Part shown: one piece after another, positions 30,331 through 38,140 of the stretch
Numbering within the stretch: the stretch's first letter is position 1
Layout of the letters: each line of letters opens with the position of its first letter
Assembly (NCBI GenBank): GCA_910575155.1
Contig: CAJTDX010000011.1
Coordinates: 50,108-114,107 of the forward strand
Source: Lachnospiraceae bacterium
Lineage (GTDB): Bacteria; Bacillota; Clostridia; Lachnospirales; Lachnospiraceae
DNA length: 64,000 nt
Reading direction: 5' to 3'
Translations under genes and position numbers: made by a program
The notes under the pieces: generated by a model
Seen by the model: the letters and a program-made list of their open reading frames with translations, nothing else
Database searches by the model: none
Told to the model about the DNA's origin: nothing

Positions 30331-30490
30331 GGTACATCGTTGCGCAAATAACTACACCAACCACTTGCCTGCTTTCCCGATTGCACAGGTGAAAAATCCT
30401 CAGCGCAGCCCGCTGCGCCTACGTTTTTTGACCTGCACACTCAGAAAAGTATTCTGCGTGATTGATCCAGTTATTTGTCGAACGATGTAC
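30331..30490. repeat. 160-bp imperfect palindrome
   Basis: Outer arms 30332-30353 and 30469-30490 are reverse complements with three central mismatches. Inner blocks (CAGGT-AAAAA and GCGCAG with CTGCGC) also pair, closing on a CCCG tip near 30413. The two halves mirror each other over almost the whole length, like the element at 5397-5562, but the sequence is unrelated. It occupies the gap between the truncated Rpn gene and the dehydrogenase promoter. Confidence 0.72.
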
Positions 30491-30553
30491 TGGCTCTATA
30501 GGTTCCCGTAGGAGAATATCATACACTTTCACCTGTCGGGCAATCATAATTTA

Positions 30554-30562
30554 TGATATAAT
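30554..30562 (+). promoter_or_regulatory. Extended -10 promoter for the D-2-hydroxyacid dehydrogenase
   Basis: TGATATAAT is a TGn extended -10 with a perfect TATAAT (30557-30562); the -35 region is weak. Start near 30569, about 50 nt before the ATG. Confidence 0.6.
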
Positions 30563-30618
30563 ATGACCAGAGAATACGAAAAACAAAAAAGATTTTAGTA
30601 AAAGAAAGGATTCTGATA

Positions 30619-31554
30619 ATGAAGATTGTATTTTTAGATGCAAAATCGATCGGAGAAGATATTGATTTGTCCGGTTATGAAAAGCTGGGAGAAGTGGTAA
30701 CGTACGATTATTCCACGCCTGAGGAGGCAGGAGAGCGGACAGAAGACGCAGATGTGATTGTACTGAATAAAGTTCCTGTCAATGAGGAAACGATTGGGAG
30801 GGCCAAAAAACTGAAACTGGTATGCGTTACAGCCACAGGAACCAATAATCTGGATAAGGAATACCTGGACAGCAGAGGGATTGCCTGGCGAAACGTAGCC
30901 GGTTACTCCACAGAATCTGTGGCCCAGCATACGTTCGCCCTGTTGTTTTATCTGTTGGAGCATCTTCCCTACTATGATGAATATGTGAAATCGGAAAAAT
31001 ATGTGGAAGACCGGATGTTTACCCATTTTGACCGGAAATTCTCAGAAATTAACGGAATGATCTGGGGAATTATCGGCATGGGGGCGATCGGCAGACGCGT
31101 GGCTGAGATTGCCCGTCTGTTTGGATGTAAGGTGATTTATTATTCTACCACAGGAAAGAACCGTCAGACAGAGTACCGGCAGGTTTCACTGGAAGAACTG
31201 CTGGAACACTCAGATATTGTATCCGTTCACGCGCCGCTGACAAGTGATACAGAAAATCTCATGGATGAAAATGCATTTTCCAGGATGAAGAAATCAGCTA
31301 TTTTCCTCAATCTGGGCCGAGGTCCCATTGTATCAGAGCAGGCGCTTGCAGATGCGCTGAATCAGGGACAGATCCGTGCGGCAGGACTGGACGTGCTCTG
31401 CAAAGAACCTATGAGCAGCGATAACCCGCTGCGCTTTATCAAAGACAGCGACAGACTTCTGATTACGCCCCATATTGCCTGGGCGAGCGTGGAGGCGCGC
31501 ACAAGGCTGATGACAATTATCTTAGAACAGATCCGGGAATTTTTTAAATTATAA
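30619..31554 (+). CDS. D-2-hydroxyacid dehydrogenase (hydroxypyruvate/glycerate type)
   Basis: A 311-residue NAD(P)-dependent dehydrogenase reducing 2-oxoacids to D-2-hydroxyacids, in the hydroxypyruvate reductase or D-lactate dehydrogenase group. The Rossmann loop is GIIGMGAIGRRVA (about residues 150-162). The catalytic triad is Arg in LGRGPIV, Glu in CKEP and His in TPHIAW. The order is the standard split catalytic domain (1-95 and 290-311) around the nucleotide domain. AAAGGATT precedes the ATG. Only 2 bp separate its stop from the convergent zinc phospholipase-like gene. The substrate (hydroxypyruvate, glyoxylate or pyruvate) cannot be settled by reading. Confidence 0.92.
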   Translation: MKIVFLDAKSIGEDIDLSGYEKLGEVVTYDYSTPEEAGERTEDADVIVLNKVPVNEETIGRAKKLKLVCVTATGTNNLDKEYLDSRGIAWRNVAGYSTESVAQHTFALLFYLLEHLPYYDEYVKSEKYVEDRMFTHFDRKFSEINGMIWGIIGMGAIGRRVAEIARLFGCKVIYYSTTGKNRQTEYRQVSLEELLEHSDIVSVHAPLTSDTENLMDENAFSRMKKSAIFLNLGRGPIVSEQALADALNQGQIRAAGLDVLCKEPMSSDNPLRFIKDSDRLLITPHIAWASVEARTRLMTIILEQIREFFKL

Positions 31555-31556
31555 AA

Positions 31557-32522
31557 TTAACTGGGAATGCTGCAGTCCAGTCCGCTGTGGTAGGAATAAT
31601 TCCCCATTTTTTTCAATAAGGCTCTGATTTGCGGCCGCTGTTTGGGGTCATGCAAAGGCGTCAGGAGCAGCCGGTTAAACAGTTGAAGAACATCCAGATA
31701 ATCTGCCTGCGCCTGCTCCATCAGTTCTAAAAAAGAGTCTGTAAAGACGCGGGATTTGTCCCAGGGATTGCGCCAGGGAGTTTTCAGGATATTCAGCGGG
31801 TCCATGTGGACAGTGAGCGTGTCGCTGGGGATCAGTGTGGATAACAGAGGGTACCCCAGAAGGCTTTGCTCCACGCTTCCCAACAATTTCTTTTTTCTTC
31901 CGCAAGGGTCATGCAGCCATTTGGTTCCAAGCTGTATGGAACGAAGCGAAGCGTATACGCCAGGGTACGAAACGCCGGGTTCCCGGTAAGTTTTGCGGCA
32001 GATATAATATAGAATGGAAGCAATGGTGCGAAGCTGCAGACGTGTCAGCGCAATGGTGGAGTTCTGCCGGAATGCCGAGGGCGGACAATGTTTGTAAAAC
32101 TGCAGCAGTTCTGTATCAATATCTACTTCCAGACTCATGTGGCAGCCGTGATAGCGGCTGCTTTTTTCAGTAAAATTTGTCTTCCAGTAGATATATGGAT
32201 GGCAATGAGTGTCCAGCGTATAATGTCCGAGAAATCCGGCGATATAGGCATTGGCAATTTGCCGTTCGTTCGCATTGCGAAACAGCTTCCGGCTGTCTAA
32301 AAGATGATGCAGAAATCTGCCAGTGTGTTCCGTATGCGCTACAGAGCCGATATTGCGGGAATGAATGGTGTAGGAGAGAGGGAAATAAAAGAATACGTCC
32401 GGTCCCTGCAGTCCCAGACTGTAAGCTGCGTGATGAGTTCGTATCATCTCTTTTAAAAAGGGATGTTCAAGCTGTCGGCAGGCGTTTACGCCAAACAGAT
32501 AATGTGTGGTAAAACCAGGCAT
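31557..32522 (-). CDS. Zinc-dependent phospholipase C family protein
   Basis: A 321-residue all-helical protein similar to the zinc-dependent phospholipase C / S1-P1 nuclease fold. The start MPGFTTHYLFG and conserved His/Asp positions (THHAAYSLGLQGPDVFFY, then HTEHTG, FLGHYTLDTHCHPYIY) would build the trinuclear zinc site. No signal peptide is visible, unlike secreted clostridial phospholipase C, so it is probably intracellular and its substrate is unknown. AAGAGGA precedes the ATG. It lies tail to tail with the dehydrogenase. Confidence 0.87.
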   Translation of the reverse strand: MPGFTTHYLFGVNACRQLEHPFLKEMIRTHHAAYSLGLQGPDVFFYFPLSYTIHSRNIGSVAHTEHTGRFLHHLLDSRKLFRNANERQIANAYIAGFLGHYTLDTHCHPYIYWKTNFTEKSSRYHGCHMSLEVDIDTELLQFYKHCPPSAFRQNSTIALTRLQLRTIASILYYICRKTYREPGVSYPGVYASLRSIQLGTKWLHDPCGRKKKLLGSVEQSLLGYPLLSTLIPSDTLTVHMDPLNILKTPWRNPWDKSRVFTDSFLELMEQAQADYLDVLQLFNRLLLTPLHDPKQRPQIRALLKKMGNYSYHSGLDCSIPS

Positions 32523-32662
32523 AGCGATTCCTCTTTTCTGAAATATAGGGAACAGTTCACCGCATAGATGCTTCCTTTGGGTAAACTGCTGTCATATTAT
32601 CAATAGTATATCTGTTTTTCAGAAACATTCATAGTAAAAAGAAAAACTTTCCCCTTTATTTA

Positions 32663-32691
32663 TTGCAGCCGGGCACACAAAAAGTTATACT
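32663..32691 (+). promoter_or_regulatory. Promoter for the SNF2 helicase gene
   Basis: TTGCAG (32663-32668), 17-bp spacer, TATACT (32686-32691). Start predicted near 32698, 25 nt before the ATG. Confidence 0.5.
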
Positions 32692-32722
32692 GTATAAATA
32701 AATCAGAGGAAAGGACGTATAT

Positions 32723-35700
32723 ATGACAGGAAATCAGCCAATTGTCACAACAGAAGATCCGAAACATGCACTTGCAAAAGAGGAACGGCAGATGATAAAT
32801 GCGGATTCTTCAGCAAGCCGGGGAATGCTGCCGCCGCGCAGCAGCAGCTCAGGCGTTTCCATGCTGATGAAGCAGTATAAGGAGAAAGAACGTCTTAATG
32901 TACAGCAGAATTATTTGAAGGGGACGATAGATCTGGCGCCTCTTTTAAAGATCTCTTACGGACAGATCCATGTGGAATTTACCATTGGCAATAAGAGAAA
33001 ATATGTGCTGAAAAATACGCAGATATTTGCGGACGCCTTGAGGCGCGGGGAATTTATTACTTATGGGAAAGAACTGGAATTTTATCATACCCTGGAAGTG
33101 TTTACGGAACAAAGCAGACCATTGGCGGAATTTCTGCTGCAGGAGGCGGAGATTCGCAGGCTTACAAGCCGCAGCCTGGATTATTACGATCACAAAAAGG
33201 GGCGCTATGTAACGGTACACAGCGGAAATATAGATCATTTCTTCCAGGCGTTAGGAAGTATGGAATTTGCAGTGGAAATGAATTATTCATCCAGGCAGAT
33301 GTGGAAAGTATCTTCGCAAAAATGCCCGCTGGAGCTGGTAATCCGCGAAGAGGGGGACGGCGTGGCGCTGGAAACAGAGACGGTTTTCTATACGTATGGA
33401 AGAGCGTATGCGTATGTGTGGAAAAATGGCGCGGTTTTTCCGGTTCCTGTGGAACAGGCAAGAGAAATTGAACCGTTCTGGGAGTATCTTGATAAGTATA
33501 AATACGATAAGTTTTTTGTGGAGCGCGCGGAACTGCCTGTATTTTGCAGAGAGCTGCTTCCGGTGCTGGAACGTCATTATCTTGTGGAAAAACAGCAGTT
33601 TCATGAGGCTGATTATCTGCCGCCCAAACCGCAGTATGAAATCTATCTGGATCATCCGCAGCCGGACACTGTGACCTGTGAGATGTCCGCCGTATATGGC
33701 GACAGGAAATATAATGTTTATGAGAAACCGCGGATGCTGGAACAGCGCGATGAATTGGAAGAATTAAAGGCAAGAGAACAGGTAAGGCGCTGGTTTCAAA
33801 ATACGGATCCCCGGAAAAATCAAATGATTCTTGCCGACGATGAAGAACGTCTCTATCAGTTTCTGACACAGGGAATCGCCGCGCTCTCTGTCGTTGGCGC
33901 CGTGTATATCAGCGACGCGTTAAAATCCATGGAAGTCAGAGAAGCGCCTAAGGTATCCGTTGGAGTGTCCCTGAAGGGAAATCTGCTGGAGCTGACGTTC
34001 GAGAGCCAGGAGATGCCATTATCGGAACTTTTGCAGATTTTGTCGGCATATAAGAAGAAACGTAAGTTTTTCCGTCTGAAAAACGGAGATTTTCTCAGTA
34101 TGGAGGAGGGAGGGCTGGCCGTGCTCTCCCGTATACAGGAAGCCGCGGGAATTTCGGCGGCACAGTGGGAGCAGGGAAGCGTAACGCTGCCCAAATACCG
34201 GGCATTGTATCTTGACCATCAACTGAAGAATCAGAAAGGTTTTTATACCGTAAAAGACAAAAGTTTCCGGGCGCTGATACGGAATATGAAAACCGTGGAG
34301 GACAATGATTTTGAATTGCCAAAATCTCTGGGAACGGTATTGCGGGAATATCAAAAGCAAGGGTTTTTATGGCTGAAAACTTTGAAGGCGAATGGATTTG
34401 CCGGAGTTCTTGCCGACGATATGGGACTTGGCAAAACCATAGAGATCATAGCGTTTCTCCTCTCAGAGTGGGAGGAAGGGCGCGCCGGCGCCAGTTCTCA
34501 TTTTGCGCTGATTGTCTGTCCTTCTTCGCTGATTTATAACTGGCAGAAAGAGATTGAACGGTTCGCGCCCCGGCTTCGTACCGTGGCGGTCACAGGAACA
34601 GCTTCCGTGCGCAGAGAACTGATTGCAGACGCCTGTGTACATGAGATTCTGATTACATCTTATGAATTGCTGCGCAGAGATCTTGCACATTATGAGAAAT
34701 GCTGTTTTGGCTATGAAATCATTGATGAAGCGCAGTACATTAAGAACCATACCACCAAAGCCGCCAGAGCAGTAAAAGCCATCCGCGCGGATTTTCGGGC
34801 GGCGCTCACAGGAACGCCCATTGAAAACCGTTTGAGCGAGCTGTGGAGCATCTTTGACTACCTGATGCCGGGATTTCTCTTTACGTACCAGAGATTCCGG
34901 GAGGAACTGGAACTTCCTGTTGTCTCTGAAGGAGACGAAGAAGCCAGAGACCGTCTGCGCAATATGATACGTCCTTTTGTACTGCGCAGGCTGAAAGAGG
35001 ATGTACTGGACGATCTTCCTGAAAAAATGGAAGAAGCCGTTTTTGCCAGAATGCAGGGAGAGCAGGAGAGATTGTACCGCGCGCATGTGCAGCGGCTTCA
35101 GATGATGCTTCAGGGTCAGTCGGAGAAAGAGTTTGCCTCACAGAAGATACAGGTATTGTCAGAGCTTACGAGACTGAGGCAGATTTGCTGCGATCCGGCG
35201 TTAGTGTATGAAGACTTTGAGGAGGAATCAGCCAAAAGCGCGATGTGTATAGAGTTGATTCACAACGCCTTGCAGGGCGGACACCGGGTGCTGCTGTTTT
35301 CACAATTTACCACAATGCTGGACAGGCTGCAGCAGAGACTTAAGGAGGAGCATATTTCTTATTTAAGCCTTACGGGAGCTGTGAGCAGGGAAAAACGTCT
35401 GCAGTTGGTGGAGAAATTTCAAAATGGGCGGATACCAGTGTTCTGTATTTCCTTAAAGGCCGGCGGAACCGGATTGAATCTCACAGCGGCTGATCTCGTG
35501 ATCCATTATGATCCCTGGTGGAATGTTGCGGTCCAGAATCAGGCCACAGACCGGGCATACCGCATTGGTCAGAAGAATCCGGTCACAGTCTACAAACTGA
35601 TTGCCCAAAATACCATTGAAGAAAATATTTTAAAACTGCAGAAGAAAAAAAGCCTTCTTGCAGAACAGCTTTTGGGCAATGAAGGCTTTGAGGGCGTGAA

Positions 35701-35737
35701 ATTTACCAGGGAAGAACTGCTGGAATTACTGGGGTAG
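32723..35737 (+). CDS. SNF2-family DEAD/DEAH helicase
   Basis: A 1004-residue double-stranded-DNA translocase of the bacterial SNF2 group. Residues about 60-530 are the SNF2-associated N-terminal region of beta-rich domains. The ATPase core follows: motif I LADDMGLGKT (about 560-570), motif II IIDEAQ (about 666-671), motif III ALTGTPIENRL, and the C-terminal lobe with SQFTTMLDRL, LSLKAGGTGLNLT and QATDRAYRIGQ. Many relatives start with a Cys/His SWIM finger; none is visible here. The substrate is DNA; the partner is unknown. AGGAAAGG precedes the ATG. A broken RdgB gene begins 31 bp downstream. Confidence 0.92.
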   Translation: MTGNQPIVTTEDPKHALAKEERQMINADSSASRGMLPPRSSSSGVSMLMKQYKEKERLNVQQNYLKGTIDLAPLLKISYGQIHVEFTIGNKRKYVLKNTQIFADALRRGEFITYGKELEFYHTLEVFTEQSRPLAEFLLQEAEIRRLTSRSLDYYDHKKGRYVTVHSGNIDHFFQALGSMEFAVEMNYSSRQMWKVSSQKCPLELVIREEGDGVALETETVFYTYGRAYAYVWKNGAVFPVPVEQAREIEPFWEYLDKYKYDKFFVERAELPVFCRELLPVLERHYLVEKQQFHEADYLPPKPQYEIYLDHPQPDTVTCEMSAVYGDRKYNVYEKPRMLEQRDELEELKAREQVRRWFQNTDPRKNQMILADDEERLYQFLTQGIAALSVVGAVYISDALKSMEVREAPKVSVGVSLKGNLLELTFESQEMPLSELLQILSAYKKKRKFFRLKNGDFLSMEEGGLAVLSRIQEAAGISAAQWEQGSVTLPKYRALYLDHQLKNQKGFYTVKDKSFRALIRNMKTVEDNDFELPKSLGTVLREYQKQGFLWLKTLKANGFAGVLADDMGLGKTIEIIAFLLSEWEEGRAGASSHFALIVCPSSLIYNWQKEIERFAPRLRTVAVTGTASVRRELIADACVHEILITSYELLRRDLAHYEKCCFGYEIIDEAQYIKNHTTKAARAVKAIRADFRAALTGTPIENRLSELWSIFDYLMPGFLFTYQRFREELELPVVSEGDEEARDRLRNMIRPFVLRRLKEDVLDDLPEKMEEAVFARMQGEQERLYRAHVQRLQMMLQGQSEKEFASQKIQVLSELTRLRQICCDPALVYEDFEEESAKSAMCIELIHNALQGGHRVLLFSQFTTMLDRLQQRLKEEHISYLSLTGAVSREKRLQLVEKFQNGRIPVFCISLKAGGTGLNLTAADLVIHYDPWWNVAVQNQATDRAYRIGQKNPVTVYKLIAQNTIEENILKLQKKKSLLAEQLLGNEGFEGVKFTREELLELLG

Positions 35738-35768
35738 CGGACAGCAGCATGGTAATGGGAGGAAGAGG

Positions 35769-35990
35769 ATGGAGCTGTTATATGGAACTTCCAATGAAGG
35801 AAAACTGCTTGTTATGAGACGCGCGCTGTCTACGCTGGGGATTACGGTGACAGGACTTAAGGAGCGCCAGAGAGAACTTCTTCCGGCAGCGGAAACGGGA
35901 AGCGCTCTTTCAGAGAGTGCAAGATTGAAAGCAGAAGCGTATTTTGAAGCGTTTCAGGCGCTTTCAATAGCAATCGCCAGTTCAAATTAA
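35769..35990 (+). pseudogene. 3'-truncated RdgB/HAM1 non-canonical purine NTP pyrophosphatase
   Basis: The first ~62 codons match the N-terminus of RdgB/HAM1-type enzymes: ELLYGTSNEGKLLVMRRAL (substrate-binding TxNxxK motif) and ENARLKAEAY-like SESARLKAEAYFEAF. The family is normally about 190-200 residues. Here similarity stops after FEAFQ and the frame ends 11 codons later, 3 bp into the end of the convergent histidine kinase gene. Most of the catalytic domain is gone, so it should be inactive. GGGAGGAAGAGG precedes the ATG. The break suggests a deletion or rearrangement joining two formerly separate regions. Confidence 0.78.
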
Positions 35991-37282
35991 TGGCAGGCTC
36001 CATTCAAAACAATGACAAAGCAGGTTCCGCCTCCCGCAGCGTCTTCCACCCATATTTTTCCTCTGTGCAGGTTCACAATTTCCCGGGCAATGCAAAGACC
36101 AAGCCCGAAATGCTCCTTGTCTTTGTGGGATTTGTCACATCTGTAAAAACGGTCAAATACAGCCTGCTTCTCTGAATCGGGAATGCCAATGCCGCTGTCT
36201 GAGATCCGGAGCATAAACTTTTCTGAAGATACTGTCAGAGAAAGGCGGATCCTTCCGCCTTCGGGAGTATAACAGAGAGCATTGTCCAGTAAAATAGACA
36301 AAACTTGCTCCAGACGCTCCTTGTCGCAGCAGCAGGGCGGCACCAGTTCGTCCGGAAGAGCAATGTTTATGGAGATTGATTTTTTCTGAGCCAGCGGTTC
36401 AAATTTTTCATAAGCGGATAACAGCAGCGTGTCCAGTTCCACCTCTGTTTTCTGTATCGAAAGATGGGAGCTGTCAGTGCCGGAGAGCATCAGCATGTCG
36501 TCGATCAGCCGTCCCATGCGTGTTCCTTCCTGTTTTATAATTTGCGAAAAATGCGCGGCTTCTTCGGGGGACGCATACTGCATGGCAGACAGGGCAGACA
36601 GCATGACAGTCAAAGGAGAGCGCAGTTCATGGGAAGCAGATGCGATAAATTCCGTCTGTTTCTGGCGGTTCCTGATCAGAGGCTGCAGCATACGCCAGGT
36701 AAAGAACCAGAAAAACAATCCTAAGAGAAAGATTCCCAGAATGTCCACGCCGGCAAAGAGTTTCCGCCGGAAAATCACAGATTTATGGAAATCGCTCAGA
36801 GGCAAAAGTACCGCGGCATTTATGACGCCGTTTTTTTTGGGAATCAGGGCGACGGAGGCGTAATATTCTTCGCCTTCCCAGTTCAGTGAAAAGTCAGCCT
36901 GGGTGGAAAGCATAGAATCCTTTGTTATGGCTTCTTCCAGAATGACATGTTTTTCCCGCGCCTGCGTCCTTGCCTGGGTAAAAATATCCTCATTTACAGT
37001 GAGGGGAGACAGATTTTCAAAAAGCAGTTTCGAGCCGTTATCGCGGATATCCATCTCAAATCCGGTATCTGCCCGGTATTGCGCCAGCCAGTTGCGGGAA
37101 AGAATGGACTGGCTGCTCAGATGATTGTACAACATGTTGGCATTGATCTGAAAATCAGAAAAATGGCTTTTGGCGGATTCTGACTCTGAGAAAAAAAGGC
37201 AGATCAGTGACATAAAGACCAAAATGGTACTGCTGGCAAGGGTACACAGAAATGTAAGCTGAATATGGAGTTTTTGAAACAT
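35987..37282 (-). CDS. Sensor histidine kinase (two-component)
   Basis: A 431-residue membrane sensor kinase. TM1 is at about residues 12-32, an extracellular sensor of about 145 residues follows, and TM2 is at about 178-198. The HisKA phosphoacceptor is H218 in SASHELRSPLTVML. The ATPase domain has an N box (EQVLSILLDNALCYTPEGG), G1 (RISDSGIGIP) and the F/G2 region (FGLGLCIAREI). The external domain has no recognised fold, so the ligand is unknown. The start has GGAGG inside the end of the regulator gene and only 1 nt separates the genes. The pair faces away from the transport operon at 38141 and is expected to control it. Confidence 0.93.
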   Translation of the reverse strand: MFQKLHIQLTFLCTLASSTILVFMSLICLFFSESESAKSHFSDFQINANMLYNHLSSQSILSRNWLAQYRADTGFEMDIRDNGSKLLFENLSPLTVNEDIFTQARTQAREKHVILEEAITKDSMLSTQADFSLNWEGEEYYASVALIPKKNGVINAAVLLPLSDFHKSVIFRRKLFAGVDILGIFLLGLFFWFFTWRMLQPLIRNRQKQTEFIASASHELRSPLTVMLSALSAMQYASPEEAAHFSQIIKQEGTRMGRLIDDMLMLSGTDSSHLSIQKTEVELDTLLLSAYEKFEPLAQKKSISINIALPDELVPPCCCDKERLEQVLSILLDNALCYTPEGGRIRLSLTVSSEKFMLRISDSGIGIPDSEKQAVFDRFYRCDKSHKDKEHFGLGLCIAREIVNLHRGKIWVEDAAGGGTCFVIVLNGACH

Positions 37283-37283
37283 A

Positions 37284-37958
37284 TCAGACCTCCAGTTGAT
37301 AACCGACGCCCCGGATTGTTTTTAACTGCAGAGTGCTTTCGACGCTTTTTAAGCGGCGGCGTAAAAAATAAATGTAATTGTCGAGATTCCCGTCTTCCAC
37401 ATCAGCGTCCGGCCCCCAGACTTTGGCAAGAAGAGAGGCCCGGGGGATCGTTTGTCCGGGATTGTGCAGAAAAAATTCCAACAGGTCCCCCTCTCTGGCA
37501 GAGAGGGAACAGGAGAGACTGCGGCAATAGAGCTTTTTTTGTTCTATGTTATAAGAAAGATCACCGACTGTCAGGGGTTTGCTGCCTTCCCATTTGGGCG
37601 GGCGTCTTAAAATACAGCGGATTCTGGCAAGAAGTTCTTCAAAATCAAAGGGTTTTACCAGATAATCGTCAGCACCGCAGTCAAGTCCTGTGATTTTGTC
37701 ATTGAGAGCGCCCAGCGCAGTGACGAAAATAATGGGCGTGGATATATTTTTTTCACGGGTTATTTTTAATACAGAAATTCCATCCAGAACCGGAAGCATC
37801 CGGTCCAATAAGATCAGATCATGGGACTGCTGTTCTATAAAATGCAGCCCTTCTTCGCCGTTGTGGCACACGTCTGTCTCAAAATGCTGCTGTTCCAGTT
37901 GAAAGCGGAGCGTTTCTGCCAGGGACTTGTCGTCTTCAATAATTAAAATTCTCATCAT
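37284..37958 (-). CDS. OmpR/PhoB-family response regulator
   Basis: A 224-residue regulator with an N-terminal receiver (MRILIIEDDKS, phosphoacceptor D52 in LLDRMLPVLDG, K in VKPFDFEEL) and a C-terminal winged helix (about 130-224; NLDNYIYFLRRRLK is the recognition-helix region). AAGGAAAG precedes the ATG. It starts the regulator-kinase operon and is divergent from the hybrid transport operon with 182 bp between. Four 7-bp half-sites in that gap (38035-38085), each pair 11 bp apart, suit OmpR-type tandem binding. Confidence 0.94.
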   Translation of the reverse strand: MMRILIIEDDKSLAETLRFQLEQQHFETDVCHNGEEGLHFIEQQSHDLILLDRMLPVLDGISVLKITREKNISTPIIFVTALGALNDKITGLDCGADDYLVKPFDFEELLARIRCILRRPPKWEGSKPLTVGDLSYNIEQKKLYCRSLSCSLSAREGDLLEFFLHNPGQTIPRASLLAKVWGPDADVEDGNLDNYIYFLRRRLKSVESTLQLKTIRGVGYQLEV

Positions 37959-38034
37959 TTTCTTTCCTTATGAAATTCTTTATAAGTCTAACAAAGTATC
38001 AATGTTTTCTTCATGGTAAAGTATAACACACCTG

Positions 38035-38085
38035 TCTCTAAATTATCTCTAAAATATTTTTCCTGATTTAGAGGAAGATTAGAGA
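38035..38085 (+). promoter_or_regulatory. Candidate response-regulator operator: four half-sites, two 11-bp pairs
   Basis: TCTCTAA occurs at 38035 and 38046 (11 bp apart), and the inverse TTAGAG occurs at 38068 and 38079 (11 bp apart). The whole 51-bp block is a near-palindrome. It lies between the divergent regulator and transport operons. The inferred transport promoter has a TGn extended -10 (TGATATTCT, 38092-38100) and no -35 consensus, with the proximal sites where a class II activator would sit. Confidence 0.7.
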
Positions 38086-38140
38086 TTGCTGTGATATTCT
38101 GTTTGCAGATGATAAGAGATGAGTATAAAGGAGGTAACGT

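Noticed and set aside
30125..30511. 128-codon plus-strand frame
   Set aside because: It runs antisense to the truncated Rpn gene and across the palindrome arms, with no family similarity.
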